NCBI RefSeq assembly: GCF_017254845.1
Contig: NZ_JAFKCU010000005.1
Coordinates: forward strand, 234,953 to 298,952
Direction of reading: 5' to 3'
Origin: Algoriphagus pacificus
Lineage (GTDB): Bacteria > Bacteroidota > Bacteroidia > Cytophagales > Cyclobacteriaceae
DNA length: 64,000 nucleotides
Positions 35,768-44,490 of this stretch are shown in pieces. The position numbers and the translations under genes are program-made. The stretch's first letter is position 1; every line of letters begins with the position of its first letter. Below the pieces are notes generated by a model. The model did not search any database. It was not told where the DNA came from and worked only from the letters and a program-made list of their open reading frames with translations.

Positions 35768-36654
35768 TTATCGTTTTTATTAGATTCAATTTTTTCCACT
35801 CTTTTTAAAAGGGTGTTTAGAAGCTTTTCCTGGCTCTCAATTATAGACCTCTGAGAAAGTATATACAGAGTTAGCTCCTCCACTTTCTCCAAAAGCTTCA
35901 CGTTCATTTCAGACAGGTTAATCCCATTTTCCAACACTTCTGCCTCAGAAGGGACATTGGGCAAGTGACCGTTCTTTTCTACAAATTCCTCGAGCTCGCT
36001 CAGGGGCATTAGTTTATACCCAAACTTAAATACATAATCAGGCCATTCCGAAGCAGTCACATTGACTTCTCTTGCCTTTACTGTACCATTAACATTTATA
36101 CCTCCATTATCAAAAAATGCCTGGACCCCGTCGGTATGGGAATATCCCCTGATTAACCAGCTTTGTGTCAAACCATCATTGCCATATTGCCGCATGTATT
36201 GACCCGAAGAATTTGAATTGACTTCGGTATAACTTGAGGCATTTCCTGTCCATTTTGAATTCCCAGCAACCTGAAGTTTATAGGTAGGACTTGAGGTTCC
36301 AATTCCAACATTTCCATTGTTTTGAATCCTCATTTTTTCTGTAGTGGATGAATTGTTTGTCCAAAAAGAAATATAGCCTGTGCCTCTTGTGGCTCGGATT
36401 TTAATGCCATTATAGGACCCCGCTTCACCTGAGGTTTCTATATTCCCAGCATCATTTCCATCTGGGCTTTGTAATCTTATATTCCCTTGAGACCTTATTT
36501 CTCCAACGACATGAAGCTTTGAACTAGGCCCAGTCGTCCCAATCCCAACGTTTCCTGAGGTGGGAAACGTGTTGTTTTGAGCAATTGTATAAATTGGAAT
36601 TAAGAGAAGTAACCCTATTAAAGAGCCTAAAAACTGTCGTCTGATTGAAAGCAT
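35764..36654 (-). CDS. Fibre-like surface protein, paralogue 3 (first gene of the Rhs operon)
   Basis: About 296 aa from the ATG at 36654, chosen because it precedes a signal peptide (FLGSLIGLLLLIPIYTIAQ); an ATG at 36696 would add 14 residues. Repeated tail-fibre phrases occur: SGNVGIGTTGPSSKLHVVGE and NGNVGIGTSSPTYKLQVAGN. The C-terminal module is EWPDYVFKFGYKLMPLSELE, GHLPNVPSEAEV and KLLEKVEELTLYILSQ, shared with the genes at 35009 and 23866. It opens the operon just downstream of a 20-base palindrome, so its promoter is probably at 36655-36900. Confidence 0.8.
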   Translation of the reverse strand: MLSIRRQFLGSLIGLLLLIPIYTIAQNNTFPTSGNVGIGTTGPSSKLHVVGEIRSQGNIRLQSPDGNDAGNIETSGEAGSYNGIKIRATRGTGYISFWTNNSSTTEKMRIQNNGNVGIGTSSPTYKLQVAGNSKWTGNASSYTEVNSNSSGQYMRQYGNDGLTQSWLIRGYSHTDGVQAFFDNGGINVNGTVKAREVNVTASEWPDYVFKFGYKLMPLSELEEFVEKNGHLPNVPSEAEVLENGINLSEMNVKLLEKVEELTLYILSQRSIIESQEKLLNTLLKRVEKIESNKNDK

Positions 36655-36698
36655 ATGAATAAATTTCTGTGAAAAAACGACAGATTTATAAATCAAAA

Positions 36699-36718
36699 AA
36701 TACCCTATATAGGGTATT
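36699..36718. promoter_or_regulatory. Perfect 20-base palindrome upstream of the Rhs operon
   Basis: Two 10-base half-sites, AATACCCTAT and its reverse complement, with no spacer, lie 45-64 bases upstream of the first operon ATG (36654) in AT-rich DNA. Size and symmetry fit a dimeric repressor operator. No regulator with an obvious match is adjacent. Confidence 0.55.
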
Positions 36719-36901
36719 GAAAACGAAAAGTTTTTAACACTAAAAATGAAATACTAATTTCTTAAAATAAAACATCATAAGATGTATGCAAAAATAATTA
36801 GACAAACGAAAAATAATTTAAATTATTGTATCGGGTGGGATTTTATTTTCAATTCATTCCCATTTTCTACTTTCAGGAATTTAATTTTATTAAAAAGGAG
36901 C

Positions 36902-37372
36902 CTAAAGCTCCCCTTCATCAGCAAAGGAATAATATCCATCTGCAGTAACGATAACATGATCTAGGACTGGCAGGTCCAAAACCTTACCTATTTCCACCAA
37001 TCTTCTGGTAATTCTTTTATCCTGTTCAGAAGGAATTAGATTCCCACTCGGATGGTTATGTGAAACCACTATTGACTGGGCAGCTCCTTTTAGCGCTGTA
37101 GCAAATACCAGTTTGGCATCTACCACTGTACCGGCAGTTCCGCCTTTTGAAATCGTACAAATTCCAAGTACCCTATTCGCCCTGTTTAACAACATCACCT
37201 GAAAATGTTCCGCCAGTTCCAGGGTATCCTTATCCCAAAAATTATACAATACTTCATACACCTGTCTTGAACATCCTACTTTTGGGCGTTGGGATGATTT
37301 TACTTTTGGAGAATAGCCCAGTGTAATTTCTGCTACCTGGTGAAGATTGATTACTTGATTTACAGCTTCCAT
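36902..37372 (-). CDS. radC: RadC-like JAB/MPN-domain protein
   Basis: A 156-aa protein carrying the JAB/MPN+ metal-site motif SHNHPSGNLIPSEQDKRITR (around residues 107-126), with the preceding FQVMLLNRANRVLGICTISKGG and VVDAKLVFATAL strands. It lacks the N-terminal HhH part of chromosomal RadC, the normal form on Bacteroidota mobile elements. Its DNA-repair role is doubtful in general for the family. A decayed copy lies at 21940-22198 in the same orientation, with similar upstream DNA. Confidence 0.9.
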   Translation of the reverse strand: MEAVNQVINLHQVAEITLGYSPKVKSSQRPKVGCSRQVYEVLYNFWDKDTLELAEHFQVMLLNRANRVLGICTISKGGTAGTVVDAKLVFATALKGAAQSIVVSHNHPSGNLIPSEQDKRITRRLVEIGKVLDLPVLDHVIVTADGYYSFADEGEL

Positions 37373-37439
37373 AATGCATTCATTTAAGTTAGGATTTATT
37401 TAGGATGCCGTATCCAGGTGCACAGGGAGCAAGGAAGCA

Positions 37440-37474
37440 GGAAACGGAATAAATAGCGCAGCGGCTTTATGCCG
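37440..37474 (-). repeat. Leader repeat, copy B (upstream of radC)
   Basis: GGAAACGGAATAAA, then AGCGCAG, then CGGCTTTATGCCG, starting 68 bases upstream of the radC ATG. CGGAATAAA and TTTATGCCG pair with one mismatch. The element shares its pattern with copies at 22270 and 38898. The surrounding 292-base gap (37373-37664) shows nothing else. Confidence 0.7.
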
Positions 37475-37664
37475 AACGCTGCTGAACGTCCCCGACCGGA
37501 GCACCTATCTTTGTACCGAAATAATAAGAACTAAAAACCCACCTTATTTTTTGGGAGCTTAACCTGTCTTTTCAGATTCAATCCTTGAAAGCTTACCAGA
37601 AACAACTTTTACAAGCTACTGAAAGGCTAAATGATGGATTTCAGGGGTGAAAAAATACGGCGGG

Positions 37665-38759
37665 TCATACAATACGACCCACCTTATTTAAATCAATTGC
37701 ATCCCAGTCCAGCCCATCAGTAGAAAAAGCCTGACAGAGATTAAATGCTTTCTGCCCTTTGGTTTGAGCAGTTCCTCCGAAGAGGATGGACTTCATTTTC
37801 TCCTCCTCTGTTTTGTAGTTTTTGACATTCTGAAAGTATCCTGTCACTGCATTATAAGCACCGAAGAGCGTGCCTTCTGTAGTTGGAAGCAATTGGGTAT
37901 CGCTCATCATGGCGTAGGCGAACGCCTGTTCTGCCTGATTTTTGAAATTGGTACTTAATTCATCGTATGCGCCTAATTTCACTTTTTGTGCCGTTTCGGT
38001 ATCAGGTGCAAGCGCCAGTTCGATCAGTTTTTTCACCTCCTTATCAGAAATCCTGATTTTGGACCAACGGTTAAAAGTAGTTTCTGCAATTTCTGCGGAT
38101 CTGGAAACAATCCCCATCAGTTGGTGGGCTTGCTTGAGTCTTTCCTTGGCTCCTGAAGTATGCCTGATTCTCACCACGTTGGATAATTTACCCAAGGCCG
38201 CATTCAGAGTGTTTTGGCAGACCACACGAACTGGGGTAAATGCTGCGGTTATGCTGCCTGTACCATCGTGTGAAGTGGTAAGAAAAATATACTGGTCAAT
38301 GCGATCATCCTTTCCCACGGTGATCCCTTCTGACAGCTTTGCTGTAATGAAAATCCGCTCCCCCTTACCCAAAGCTCCGGCGGTTTCATAGTTTATCCCT
38401 TTTCCGTCTGCTACAATAGCATCAAAAAATGCAAAAGCATCTGAATTCTGGATGATTTTATAGTCCTTTCCCACGACTCCTAGCGGAATGTTCAGATCAG
38501 TGCGGAGTGTAACAAAATGCGAAGGAACCGGAATTTCTTCAAGAGCCTTTAATTCTCGGGATTCCGTAACCTGTAATCCCTCCGGTTTGGTGTAAATGGG
38601 AGATTTGACCACCTGATAATCCAGCCCCGCAAAACGGAGCGCCTCTGCACTGTTTGGATAGTCAGTTACCACCTGACCGAGTTTGTGCCATGCGGCTTGT
38701 TTGACTGAAAAGAAGGCATGTTTTCCTGTACGTTCGTTGAAATGGATGTTGTGTCCCAT
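37665..38759 (-). CDS. DUF932 phage/plasmid-like protein
   Basis: A 364-aa DUF932 protein. The opening block (MGHNIHFNERTGKHAFFSVK then AAWHKLGQVV) is the standard start of this phage/plasmid-associated family, followed by SHFVTLRTDLNIPLGVVGKDYKIIQ near residue 80 and TSHDGTGSITAAFTPVRVVCQNTL near 170-190. It is probably cytosolic. Its biochemical function is unknown, but it is a frequent resident of Bacteroidota conjugative elements, near radC and tra genes as here. Confidence 0.9.
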   Translation of the reverse strand: MGHNIHFNERTGKHAFFSVKQAAWHKLGQVVTDYPNSAEALRFAGLDYQVVKSPIYTKPEGLQVTESRELKALEEIPVPSHFVTLRTDLNIPLGVVGKDYKIIQNSDAFAFFDAIVADGKGINYETAGALGKGERIFITAKLSEGITVGKDDRIDQYIFLTTSHDGTGSITAAFTPVRVVCQNTLNAALGKLSNVVRIRHTSGAKERLKQAHQLMGIVSRSAEIAETTFNRWSKIRISDKEVKKLIELALAPDTETAQKVKLGAYDELSTNFKNQAEQAFAYAMMSDTQLLPTTEGTLFGAYNAVTGYFQNVKNYKTEEEKMKSILFGGTAQTKGQKAFNLCQAFSTDGLDWDAIDLNKVGRIV

Positions 38760-39151
38760 GATTTTTGTGTTTTAGAGTTGAACTTTGATTCAATTCCTCT
38801 TTGCCCTTAAATCTGCTGGATGCTGCAAAACATTTTTTAAAAGAAAAAACGGCAAAAAAGAAAGCACGAAAGGCAGGGGCGAAACCTGGGACATAAAGGA
38901 AACGGAATAAAAAGCGCAGCGGAGCCAGCGGCTTTATGCCGTCCCTTTTGTCCCCCTTTTGAAAAAGTCAAAAAATACCGCCCCTATATTCGCTGCGCTT
39001 TTCTGCCGTTGATTTTAAAAATTACCAGTGGATGAAACCTCTCCACTTCCAGAAGCTCTACAACAGTAACAGAGAAAAAAAAAGTCTACATCAAAGATTT
39101 TAAACCTCATAAAAGAAACAATAAGCTGAAGCTTCAGGGCTTTTATCAAAA
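38760..39151. other. Intergenic stretch upstream of the DUF932 gene
   Basis: About 390 bases with no supported ORF. It contains leader-repeat copy C (38898-38941), and the minus-strand side should hold the DUF932 promoter. The rest is low-complexity A-rich DNA. Confidence 0.4.
38898..38941 (-). repeat. Leader repeat, copy C (upstream of DUF932)
   Basis: GGAAACGGAATAAA, AGCGCAGCGG, an extra GAGCCAG spacer and CGGCTTTATGCCG, 139 bases upstream of the DUF932 ATG. It differs from copy B mainly by the 7-9 base spacer insertion. Confidence 0.7.
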
Positions 39152-39179
39152 CAAAACCCGGCTATTACACCGGGTTTTG
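39152..39179 (-). terminator. Terminator of the tra operon
   Basis: A perfect 10-bp stem (39152-39161 with 39170-39179) with an 8-base loop. On the minus strand its 3' arm ends GGGTTTTG and runs on into TTTTGATAAAAG. It lies 35 bases past the end of the 242-aa gene, the last gene of the tra run. Confidence 0.75.
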
Positions 39180-39213
39180 AATAAAAAACCTCACTATCAC
39201 ACTATCCGAGATC

Positions 39214-39942
39214 CTACACCTTCATTCCCTTTGATCTGTTCTTCGTTTGGGAATCCTTTTTGGCTTCTCCTTTAACCTGCTCTTGCACTTCTTTCAAGAC
39301 ACTGGATTTGATACGCTTACCGGATAAATCATAAACATTCATAGTCTTATATTTGGGATTGGCTTCCAGCAGAAACCGAGAATCATTCCCTTCCAAGTCC
39401 ACCTCATGGCGGTTACCTTTCTTCAAGCTGTAAAGCAACAGGTCAAGTTGTTCCGGTGAATTCATGTTTCTTAAAGGAAGTTCACTTACCGCCTTCTCCA
39501 GTTTAAATCCATAATTCTGGTGGTATTGGGTTACCGGATGCTGCCCTTTTTCATCCTTACTACCCAATTCCAGTTGTAACCAGGCATTATATCGTTCCCC
39601 CTCTTTGTTGAACAGGCTTTTAAACACTGCCCTGCCCTCCAATAGGTTTAAGGCCTCTTTGGCTGAAATCCCCTGGTTTTGGTAAAATCGATGAGTCTGT
39701 TCTTTTCCATCTGATAGCGTCAATTTGGCATCAAAACCATTGTAATAATACTTCCCCTCATCAGATCTTCTAAAATGTAAGCTGTAATCGAGTTTTTTAT
39801 CCCCGACCTCTTTGCCCATGTCCAGGACAAAATCGTTTTTCTTGGCTTTGATCTGTTTTTCCAATTCCTTATTCATTGTCTCTCCGAACCCCGAATATTT
39901 CAGGCGGTCCTGCAGCTCGTATATATTTTCTTTGATTGTCAT
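39214..39942 (-). CDS. Conserved mobile-element protein of unknown function (242 aa)
   Basis: A charged, soluble protein without signal peptide. Visible phrases are YSGFGETMNKELEKQIKAKK, FRRSDEGKYYYNGFDAKL, RFYQNQGISAKEALNLLEGR and AWLQLELGSKDEKGQHPVTQ, with a Lys/Arg-rich tail. The HRFYQNQGISAKEA style block resembles proteins encoded with mobilization or DUF3945-type genes on Bacteroidota elements, but I cannot name a family. It lies 7 bases behind traN and just before the operon terminator. Possibly DNA-binding or a transfer accessory. Confidence 0.65.
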   Translation of the reverse strand: MTIKENIYELQDRLKYSGFGETMNKELEKQIKAKKNDFVLDMGKEVGDKKLDYSLHFRRSDEGKYYYNGFDAKLTLSDGKEQTHRFYQNQGISAKEALNLLEGRAVFKSLFNKEGERYNAWLQLELGSKDEKGQHPVTQYHQNYGFKLEKAVSELPLRNMNSPEQLDLLLYSLKKGNRHEVDLEGNDSRFLLEANPKYKTMNVYDLSGKRIKSSVLKEVQEQVKGEAKKDSQTKNRSKGMKV

Positions 39943-39949
39943 GATTGGG

Positions 39950-40789
39950 TTAGTTATGGTTTGAAATTAATATGGGATTAACCTGAAGCAGTTTCTTCCC
40001 TGAGAGTCTGACCATCGGGTTACGGTCTCCATTGGTTTCAAAAACCTGAATGGCAAACTCCTTTGCATCTGCTATCGTGAATCTGGAAAAAGCAAAGACT
40101 ATCACACCCTTGGATTTCCCTTCTGCGCCAGGAAAAGGACTGAATGAAATTGGCTCTAATTCGACCCTCCTGATGGCGGTGCGTTTCGCCTGTCTTTTAT
40201 CCTGAACTGTGAATTGCCATTTTTGAGCCAGATAATCCACCCAACTCTCATTCTCCACTACAAGCTGAAAGAACAGCAACCCGTCCTTCTCAACTATTTC
40301 ACCTAAACCCAGGCGAATCCTACCACTTCTTTTCCCCCAGACCAACTTTTCCGGAGTCCGTTGCGTCAATTCATTGATGACTGATGAAACATCGGCTGCA
40401 TTCATCGCTGTGCCTTTCAAACGGGTTGTCACATATTCTACCTCCTCTTGCTTCCCCATGTCTATGGGTCTTTCATCGGGATTTTCTGTAAACTCGACTG
40501 TAAAAGGGTATAACTTTCCCGCAGCTGTAATCACATACATGCTGGTGGGTACAAAGTGTCTGACTCCAGCCTTAAGCTTCAGTACATTTGGAGCAATCTT
40601 ATCCTTTTCAGACAACACCGCCGGACTACCAAAATCCGCACTGACCACTTCATGGGGAAATACCAGCACGGTGGTTTTATCCCATCCGATCTGAATCGGA
40701 TACGTTTCTAGCCTGGTACCGTTAAAATTTGATTGGGCATGCGTTGCCAGTGATAGTCCAAAGACTATCAACATGATTAAATGTTTCAT
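39950..40789 (-). CDS. traN: Conjugative transposon protein TraN (DUF4138)
   Basis: A 279-aa exported protein: signal peptide LIMLIVFGLSLATHAQ, then YPIQIGWDKTTVLVFPHEVV and VLKLKAGVRHFVPTSMYVIT, the DUF4138/TraN start. In Bacteroidota elements TraN is a VirB9-like part of the outer-membrane core of the type IV secretion channel. It follows traM by 16 bases, in the order traK-traM-traN, which supports the call. Confidence 0.88.
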   Translation of the reverse strand: MKHLIMLIVFGLSLATHAQSNFNGTRLETYPIQIGWDKTTVLVFPHEVVSADFGSPAVLSEKDKIAPNVLKLKAGVRHFVPTSMYVITAAGKLYPFTVEFTENPDERPIDMGKQEEVEYVTTRLKGTAMNAADVSSVINELTQRTPEKLVWGKRSGRIRLGLGEIVEKDGLLFFQLVVENESWVDYLAQKWQFTVQDKRQAKRTAIRRVELEPISFSPFPGAEGKSKGVIVFAFSRFTIADAKEFAIQVFETNGDRNPMVRLSGKKLLQVNPILISNHN

Positions 40790-40805
40790 AGCTGATTATA
40801 GTTGA

Positions 40806-42011
40806 TTAATGATTGGATTGATCCACCAATAAAAGTGGATGACCTGCTTTGACCGTAACTTTTACAAGCCTTGCTTTTTTGGATAAAATCCCTTTCAGTG
40901 TTTCCATCCCTGACATAGATGCCTGGGCTTCCCAGGAAGAAGCAAGTGACAATTGCCCCATTGATTGAATTCCTCCGCTAGTCCCTTCTTTTACGGCATC
41001 TCTGGTAATTGTATCTGGTACCCTGATTCCTTCTATTGCATCCAGATCCATGGCTGTTAGACTGACCGGAAGAATAAAATTACCAGACCTGATAGCTGAA
41101 ATCTCAATTTTAAGACGATCTCCTTGAAGCGTGCAAATTCCCGTAACAAGGGTTCCTTTTGGAAAAGACTTTCCTGCAACGTAAACCGGTTCTTTAAACT
41201 CCATTTCCAAAGTTGCTCCTGAAACAACCTCCTGATCCCTGGTAACTCTTGCAGGGATTCCGGGTGGAATGTCCGGAACATCCAATACCCTCTTTTCTTC
41301 CAGTCCATAAAATCTATTAACCGATTGGACATTGGGATTGGAATGCATTTTTGGCAATGTTTTGATGGGCTCTAAACTCACCGCATAGACATTTTCCTTT
41401 GCGGCAAGCTCAGAGGCCTCCATTCGTTCATGTACACGTTGGGGGTGTTGCACATCCAATAATTTCTCCAACATCTTATCAATCTGCTGCATTTCAGGAT
41501 CTACTTGATCAGACGCATTCAAAGAATTCATCAAAGCTTCCAATTGCTGGATTTCTCCGGCATTTACCTTCGGCTCAAATTCAGGTATTTCTTCCGAAGG
41601 GCTGACAGGCTCAACAGTTGATTCCTGAATCAACTGTTGAAAACTTTCAAGTTTTTCCTGCAAAGCAATTTCTGTTTCCAGCAGATTCCCGGATTTCAGT
41701 GTATCCGAAAGGAAGGCATCACTCCTCTTTTCGTCATAATCAGCAAAAGGATCCAGTCTCAATTGTTCCTTAAGCTCCTTTTCTCTTAAATCAGCCTGTT
41801 GGTAGCTTTCCAGTTTATCCAATGATGTTTCATTAATATCCGGTGAAGGCAACTCCAGGTTGAGCCCGGACACTTCTATCCCGGTCTCAGTACCAGATCC
41901 TTTTCCTCCTCCCAATGCCCAAAATGCAAGGCAAAGAAACGGGAAGGTCAACAATGGCAATACCATCAGGAACTTTCGCTCTTTCATCTGTTTTTCAGTA
42001 TTTACTTTCAT
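40806..42011 (-). CDS. traM: Conjugative transposon protein TraM
   Basis: A 401-aa protein with one N-terminal membrane segment (FLMVLPLLTFPFLCLAFWAL, about residues 14-33), a long acidic, Gln-rich periplasmic linker (about 50-200) and a C-terminal beta domain (VTRDQEVVSGATLEMEFKEP, FPKGTLVTGICTLQGDRLKI). This is the VirB10-like layout of Bacteroidota TraM, spanning the inner membrane to the outer core. It is separated from traK by 226 bases, where traL would normally lie. Confidence 0.9.
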   Translation of the reverse strand: MKVNTEKQMKERKFLMVLPLLTFPFLCLAFWALGGGKGSGTETGIEVSGLNLELPSPDINETSLDKLESYQQADLREKELKEQLRLDPFADYDEKRSDAFLSDTLKSGNLLETEIALQEKLESFQQLIQESTVEPVSPSEEIPEFEPKVNAGEIQQLEALMNSLNASDQVDPEMQQIDKMLEKLLDVQHPQRVHERMEASELAAKENVYAVSLEPIKTLPKMHSNPNVQSVNRFYGLEEKRVLDVPDIPPGIPARVTRDQEVVSGATLEMEFKEPVYVAGKSFPKGTLVTGICTLQGDRLKIEISAIRSGNFILPVSLTAMDLDAIEGIRVPDTITRDAVKEGTSGGIQSMGQLSLASSWEAQASMSGMETLKGILSKKARLVKVTVKAGHPLLLVDQSNH

Positions 42012-42237
42012 GTTATGATTTGTTTAGGATGTTGTGTCAATCGAATAGCATTTCTAGATTCTGAAGGATATTATCAAAATCCAGAAGCACATTTTATATT
42101 TCTTATATCCAGAAATAACTGGATAATCTAAACCTCCCTATTAGAACTGAAGCTTTTATCATGCAGGGAATTATCAATAAGCCCCGTTCAGTGGCGTGGA
42201 AAACAAAATCCACAGTTTGGAACCAAAACCGAAATCC
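42012..42237. other. traK-traM gap where traL is expected; no gene seen
   Basis: In CTnDOT-like operons a small traL lies between traK and traM. These 226 bases contain no minus-strand ORF with TraL features, only a few AT-rich inverted stretches. traL is missing or has decayed. Confidence 0.5.
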
Positions 42238-42855
42238 TTATCGCTTCTCTATTTTCAGGGTTTCATTGGCCAGTGTTTCCCATTGCTCAATCAGGAACCC
42301 ATGAGGATTCTGATCCGTCCGGTCAATGTATCTCAATCTTCCAGTAGTGATCAGGTTTCTGGTTTCCCGGGAAGAAGACCTTGTAATATGTTGTTTGCCA
42401 TAGTAGTGAAATCTAAAAGGGTACGTGTCCAATGAAACAGTAACACTGTCCATGTCAACTGTTTGGTTGATATTTGAAGACACCAGCTCTGAATAATATC
42501 CCTGCTCTCTGAGATTATCATAAACCCTTTTTGCTGAACCATCAGTCAGATAAAGACTTTGTCCGATTTGCTTTCTGATAAATTTCTCATCAGGACTCAG
42601 TGTGAAAAAGTAATGATGGAACATCTTCACATGGTCTTTAGCCTCTACTTGAATATTATCCCGCTTGTCGGAAGCGAATGCTTCCAGTGCTTTTCCTTCT
42701 GCCAAAATATAAATCCGGTTTTGAGCCTCTTCCATGGTTCGGAAAGTCATGAACCCCATGTATCCGGAAAAGGAAAGAGATAGGAAAACCACTGTAAAAG
42801 AAAGGTATTTGACATGCTGGAAAGCAGTATCAATATTTTGAAGATTTTGAAACAT
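42238..42855 (-). CDS. traK: Conjugative transposon protein TraK
   Basis: A 205-aa VirB8-like protein: one N-terminal membrane segment (SFTVVFLSLSFSGYMGFMTF) after the family's start (FQNLQNIDTAFQHVKYLS), then a soluble domain with AKDHVKMFHHYFFTLSPDEK, NRIYILAEGKALEAFASDKR and TGRLRYIDRTDQNPHGFLIE. All are TraK hallmarks. It starts 12 bases behind traJ. Confidence 0.93.
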   Translation of the reverse strand: MFQNLQNIDTAFQHVKYLSFTVVFLSLSFSGYMGFMTFRTMEEAQNRIYILAEGKALEAFASDKRDNIQVEAKDHVKMFHHYFFTLSPDEKFIRKQIGQSLYLTDGSAKRVYDNLREQGYYSELVSSNINQTVDMDSVTVSLDTYPFRFHYYGKQHITRSSSRETRNLITTGRLRYIDRTDQNPHGFLIEQWETLANETLKIEKR

Positions 42856-42866
42856 AGAATTTAAGT

Positions 42867-43847
42867 TCAGATCGATTTAGCAACTTTGGTAATGCCTGCA
42901 CCGGCAATGTTGGTGGCCTTATTCAATAGCCCATCCCTCCCTCCTGGTTGTACAATAAACCCGGCAACGTTTGGCACTGTCAAATAGCCCAAGATGGCAA
43001 TGACCATGAATACCAGGTAACCCAATGAACTGCTAAAATCACCATCCAAAACCATCATGTTCAATTGGATTTTAGAGATGATTGCACCGAAGATATTGGC
43101 TATCGGTAACCAGAGTGAAACATTGATATATCGGGCAAACCAGGCAGGAAGTGTATGATGAAATCCATCAAAAACAGATAGGCCCAAGACAATAGGACCG
43201 AGTATCGATAAGACAATCAGCTGAAATGTCCTGATGGTATTGATACAAAGTGCAGCTGCAAAAAACAGCACCTGTAGGAGGGTTGAAACCAGCTTATTGA
43301 AAATAGCAGTCAGATTGAATGCAAAGATCTCATTAGAAATCCGCTGAAAGACATTCAATTCCTCTGCATCCTGTGGAAACTGTTGTCCTACCTGCTCATC
43401 TATTTGCCCCACATAAGGCTCAACTCCGCCCTTTTCCAGTTCCTCAATATGTTTGGCAATTGCCAGATCACTTCCCTCCACCATTCCTGATGTTGCATCT
43501 ACCAAGGGCTGCATTACCCCATTGAGAAAAGCTAAAAGCTGAGGAAACATAAGGATAGCCAATCCAATCGCAAAAGGTCTAAGCAAGGGATAAAAGTCAA
43601 TGGGTTCTGCTCTCGCGATATGCCCCCACACTCTAAATCCTATGTACCAAATTGCAGCAAAACCTGCCAATGCTCTTGCGACTGAGATCAATTGATCAGC
43701 CAGAGGAATCATTTCATCGTAAAGTCCGGATAAAACCTGGTGTAGGTTTTCTACGCTTCCGGAAATCTCCTGTGCATAAACAGCAGGAGCCAAACTAATA
43801 ACCAATCCCAAAGTCAGAAATACTACCAATCCTTTCCTTTTATTCAT
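42867..43847 (-). CDS. traJ: Conjugative transposon protein TraJ
   Basis: A 326-aa polytopic membrane protein, VirB6-like. Signal/first segment VVFLTLGLVISLAPAVYAQ; then about six further hydrophobic segments including ALAGFAAIWYIGFRVWGHIA, PFAIGLAILMFPQLLAFLNG and SLGYLVFMVIAILGYLTVPN. The C-terminal GFIVQPGGRDGLLNKATN is typical of TraJ. Its start overlaps the 216-aa TraI-like gene upstream by 8 bases. Confidence 0.92.
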   Translation of the reverse strand: MNKRKGLVVFLTLGLVISLAPAVYAQEISGSVENLHQVLSGLYDEMIPLADQLISVARALAGFAAIWYIGFRVWGHIARAEPIDFYPLLRPFAIGLAILMFPQLLAFLNGVMQPLVDATSGMVEGSDLAIAKHIEELEKGGVEPYVGQIDEQVGQQFPQDAEELNVFQRISNEIFAFNLTAIFNKLVSTLLQVLFFAAALCINTIRTFQLIVLSILGPIVLGLSVFDGFHHTLPAWFARYINVSLWLPIANIFGAIISKIQLNMMVLDGDFSSSLGYLVFMVIAILGYLTVPNVAGFIVQPGGRDGLLNKATNIAGAGITKVAKSI

Positions 43848-44490
43848 TGCTTCCCGTTAGCTCCAAAATGGATTTAAATCCTCTATCAACTCTTTGCTGC
43901 TGTCTCAGCCAACCATTGACTTGGTTGTTGAGCCTTCTAATCGGTACCAATAAACCGATCATTTCGGCATGTAGTCGGTCAATGGCCTCCAGCCTCTCAA
44001 AATCAGACATCCTCAACTCACCCGATGTCAACACGAGGAACAATTCCTCCAAATTCATTAAAGACCTGGAAATCGCTTCTTTATAAATACCTTCCAGGAA
44101 ATCATGCTGTTCTTTTTTCAACCCACCGGACAATCTGAATTTCTTCATCGTCCCCGAATACTCCCGAAGAAGATATTGTTGGTACTTGATGATCTCTCCT
44201 ACCCGGTAATAATTTCTAATCTCAGGGTTAACAAGGAGTAAACTGTTCAAAAAGACTTCGTGGAGTTTAAAATTTCCCTCCGCAACATTTTTGACTTGAT
44301 TATACCCTTTACTCAAAACCTCATACCCTTCATACATCCGATTCAGTACCTGTTTCATCTGTACCAGTTTTTCATAATTCAGAACCAACTGTGTGGCCTC
44401 AAAATCCTGTGATTTAAGAGGAAAAGACAGGAAAAAAGCCATTCCAGCGCCAATGAAACAGGAAGTCCATTTCAAGCAGCCTTTATTCAT
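43840..44490 (-). CDS. TraI-like exported helical protein, paralogue 1
   Basis: A 216-aa protein with a signal peptide (FIGAGMAFFLSFPLKSQ) and an all-helical mature part. It shares a pattern with its two neighbours: KLVQMKQVLNRMYEGYEVLS, LLLVNPEIRNYY and LMNLEELFLVLTSGELRMSD then FERLEAID. Database records often call such genes TerB-like tellurite resistance, but position and pattern fit a TraI/VirB5-like conjugation component instead. It overlaps traJ by 8 bases and the next paralogue by 8 bases. Confidence 0.7.
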   Translation of the reverse strand: MNKGCLKWTSCFIGAGMAFFLSFPLKSQDFEATQLVLNYEKLVQMKQVLNRMYEGYEVLSKGYNQVKNVAEGNFKLHEVFLNSLLLVNPEIRNYYRVGEIIKYQQYLLREYSGTMKKFRLSGGLKKEQHDFLEGIYKEAISRSLMNLEELFLVLTSGELRMSDFERLEAIDRLHAEMIGLLVPIRRLNNQVNGWLRQQQRVDRGFKSILELTGSNE

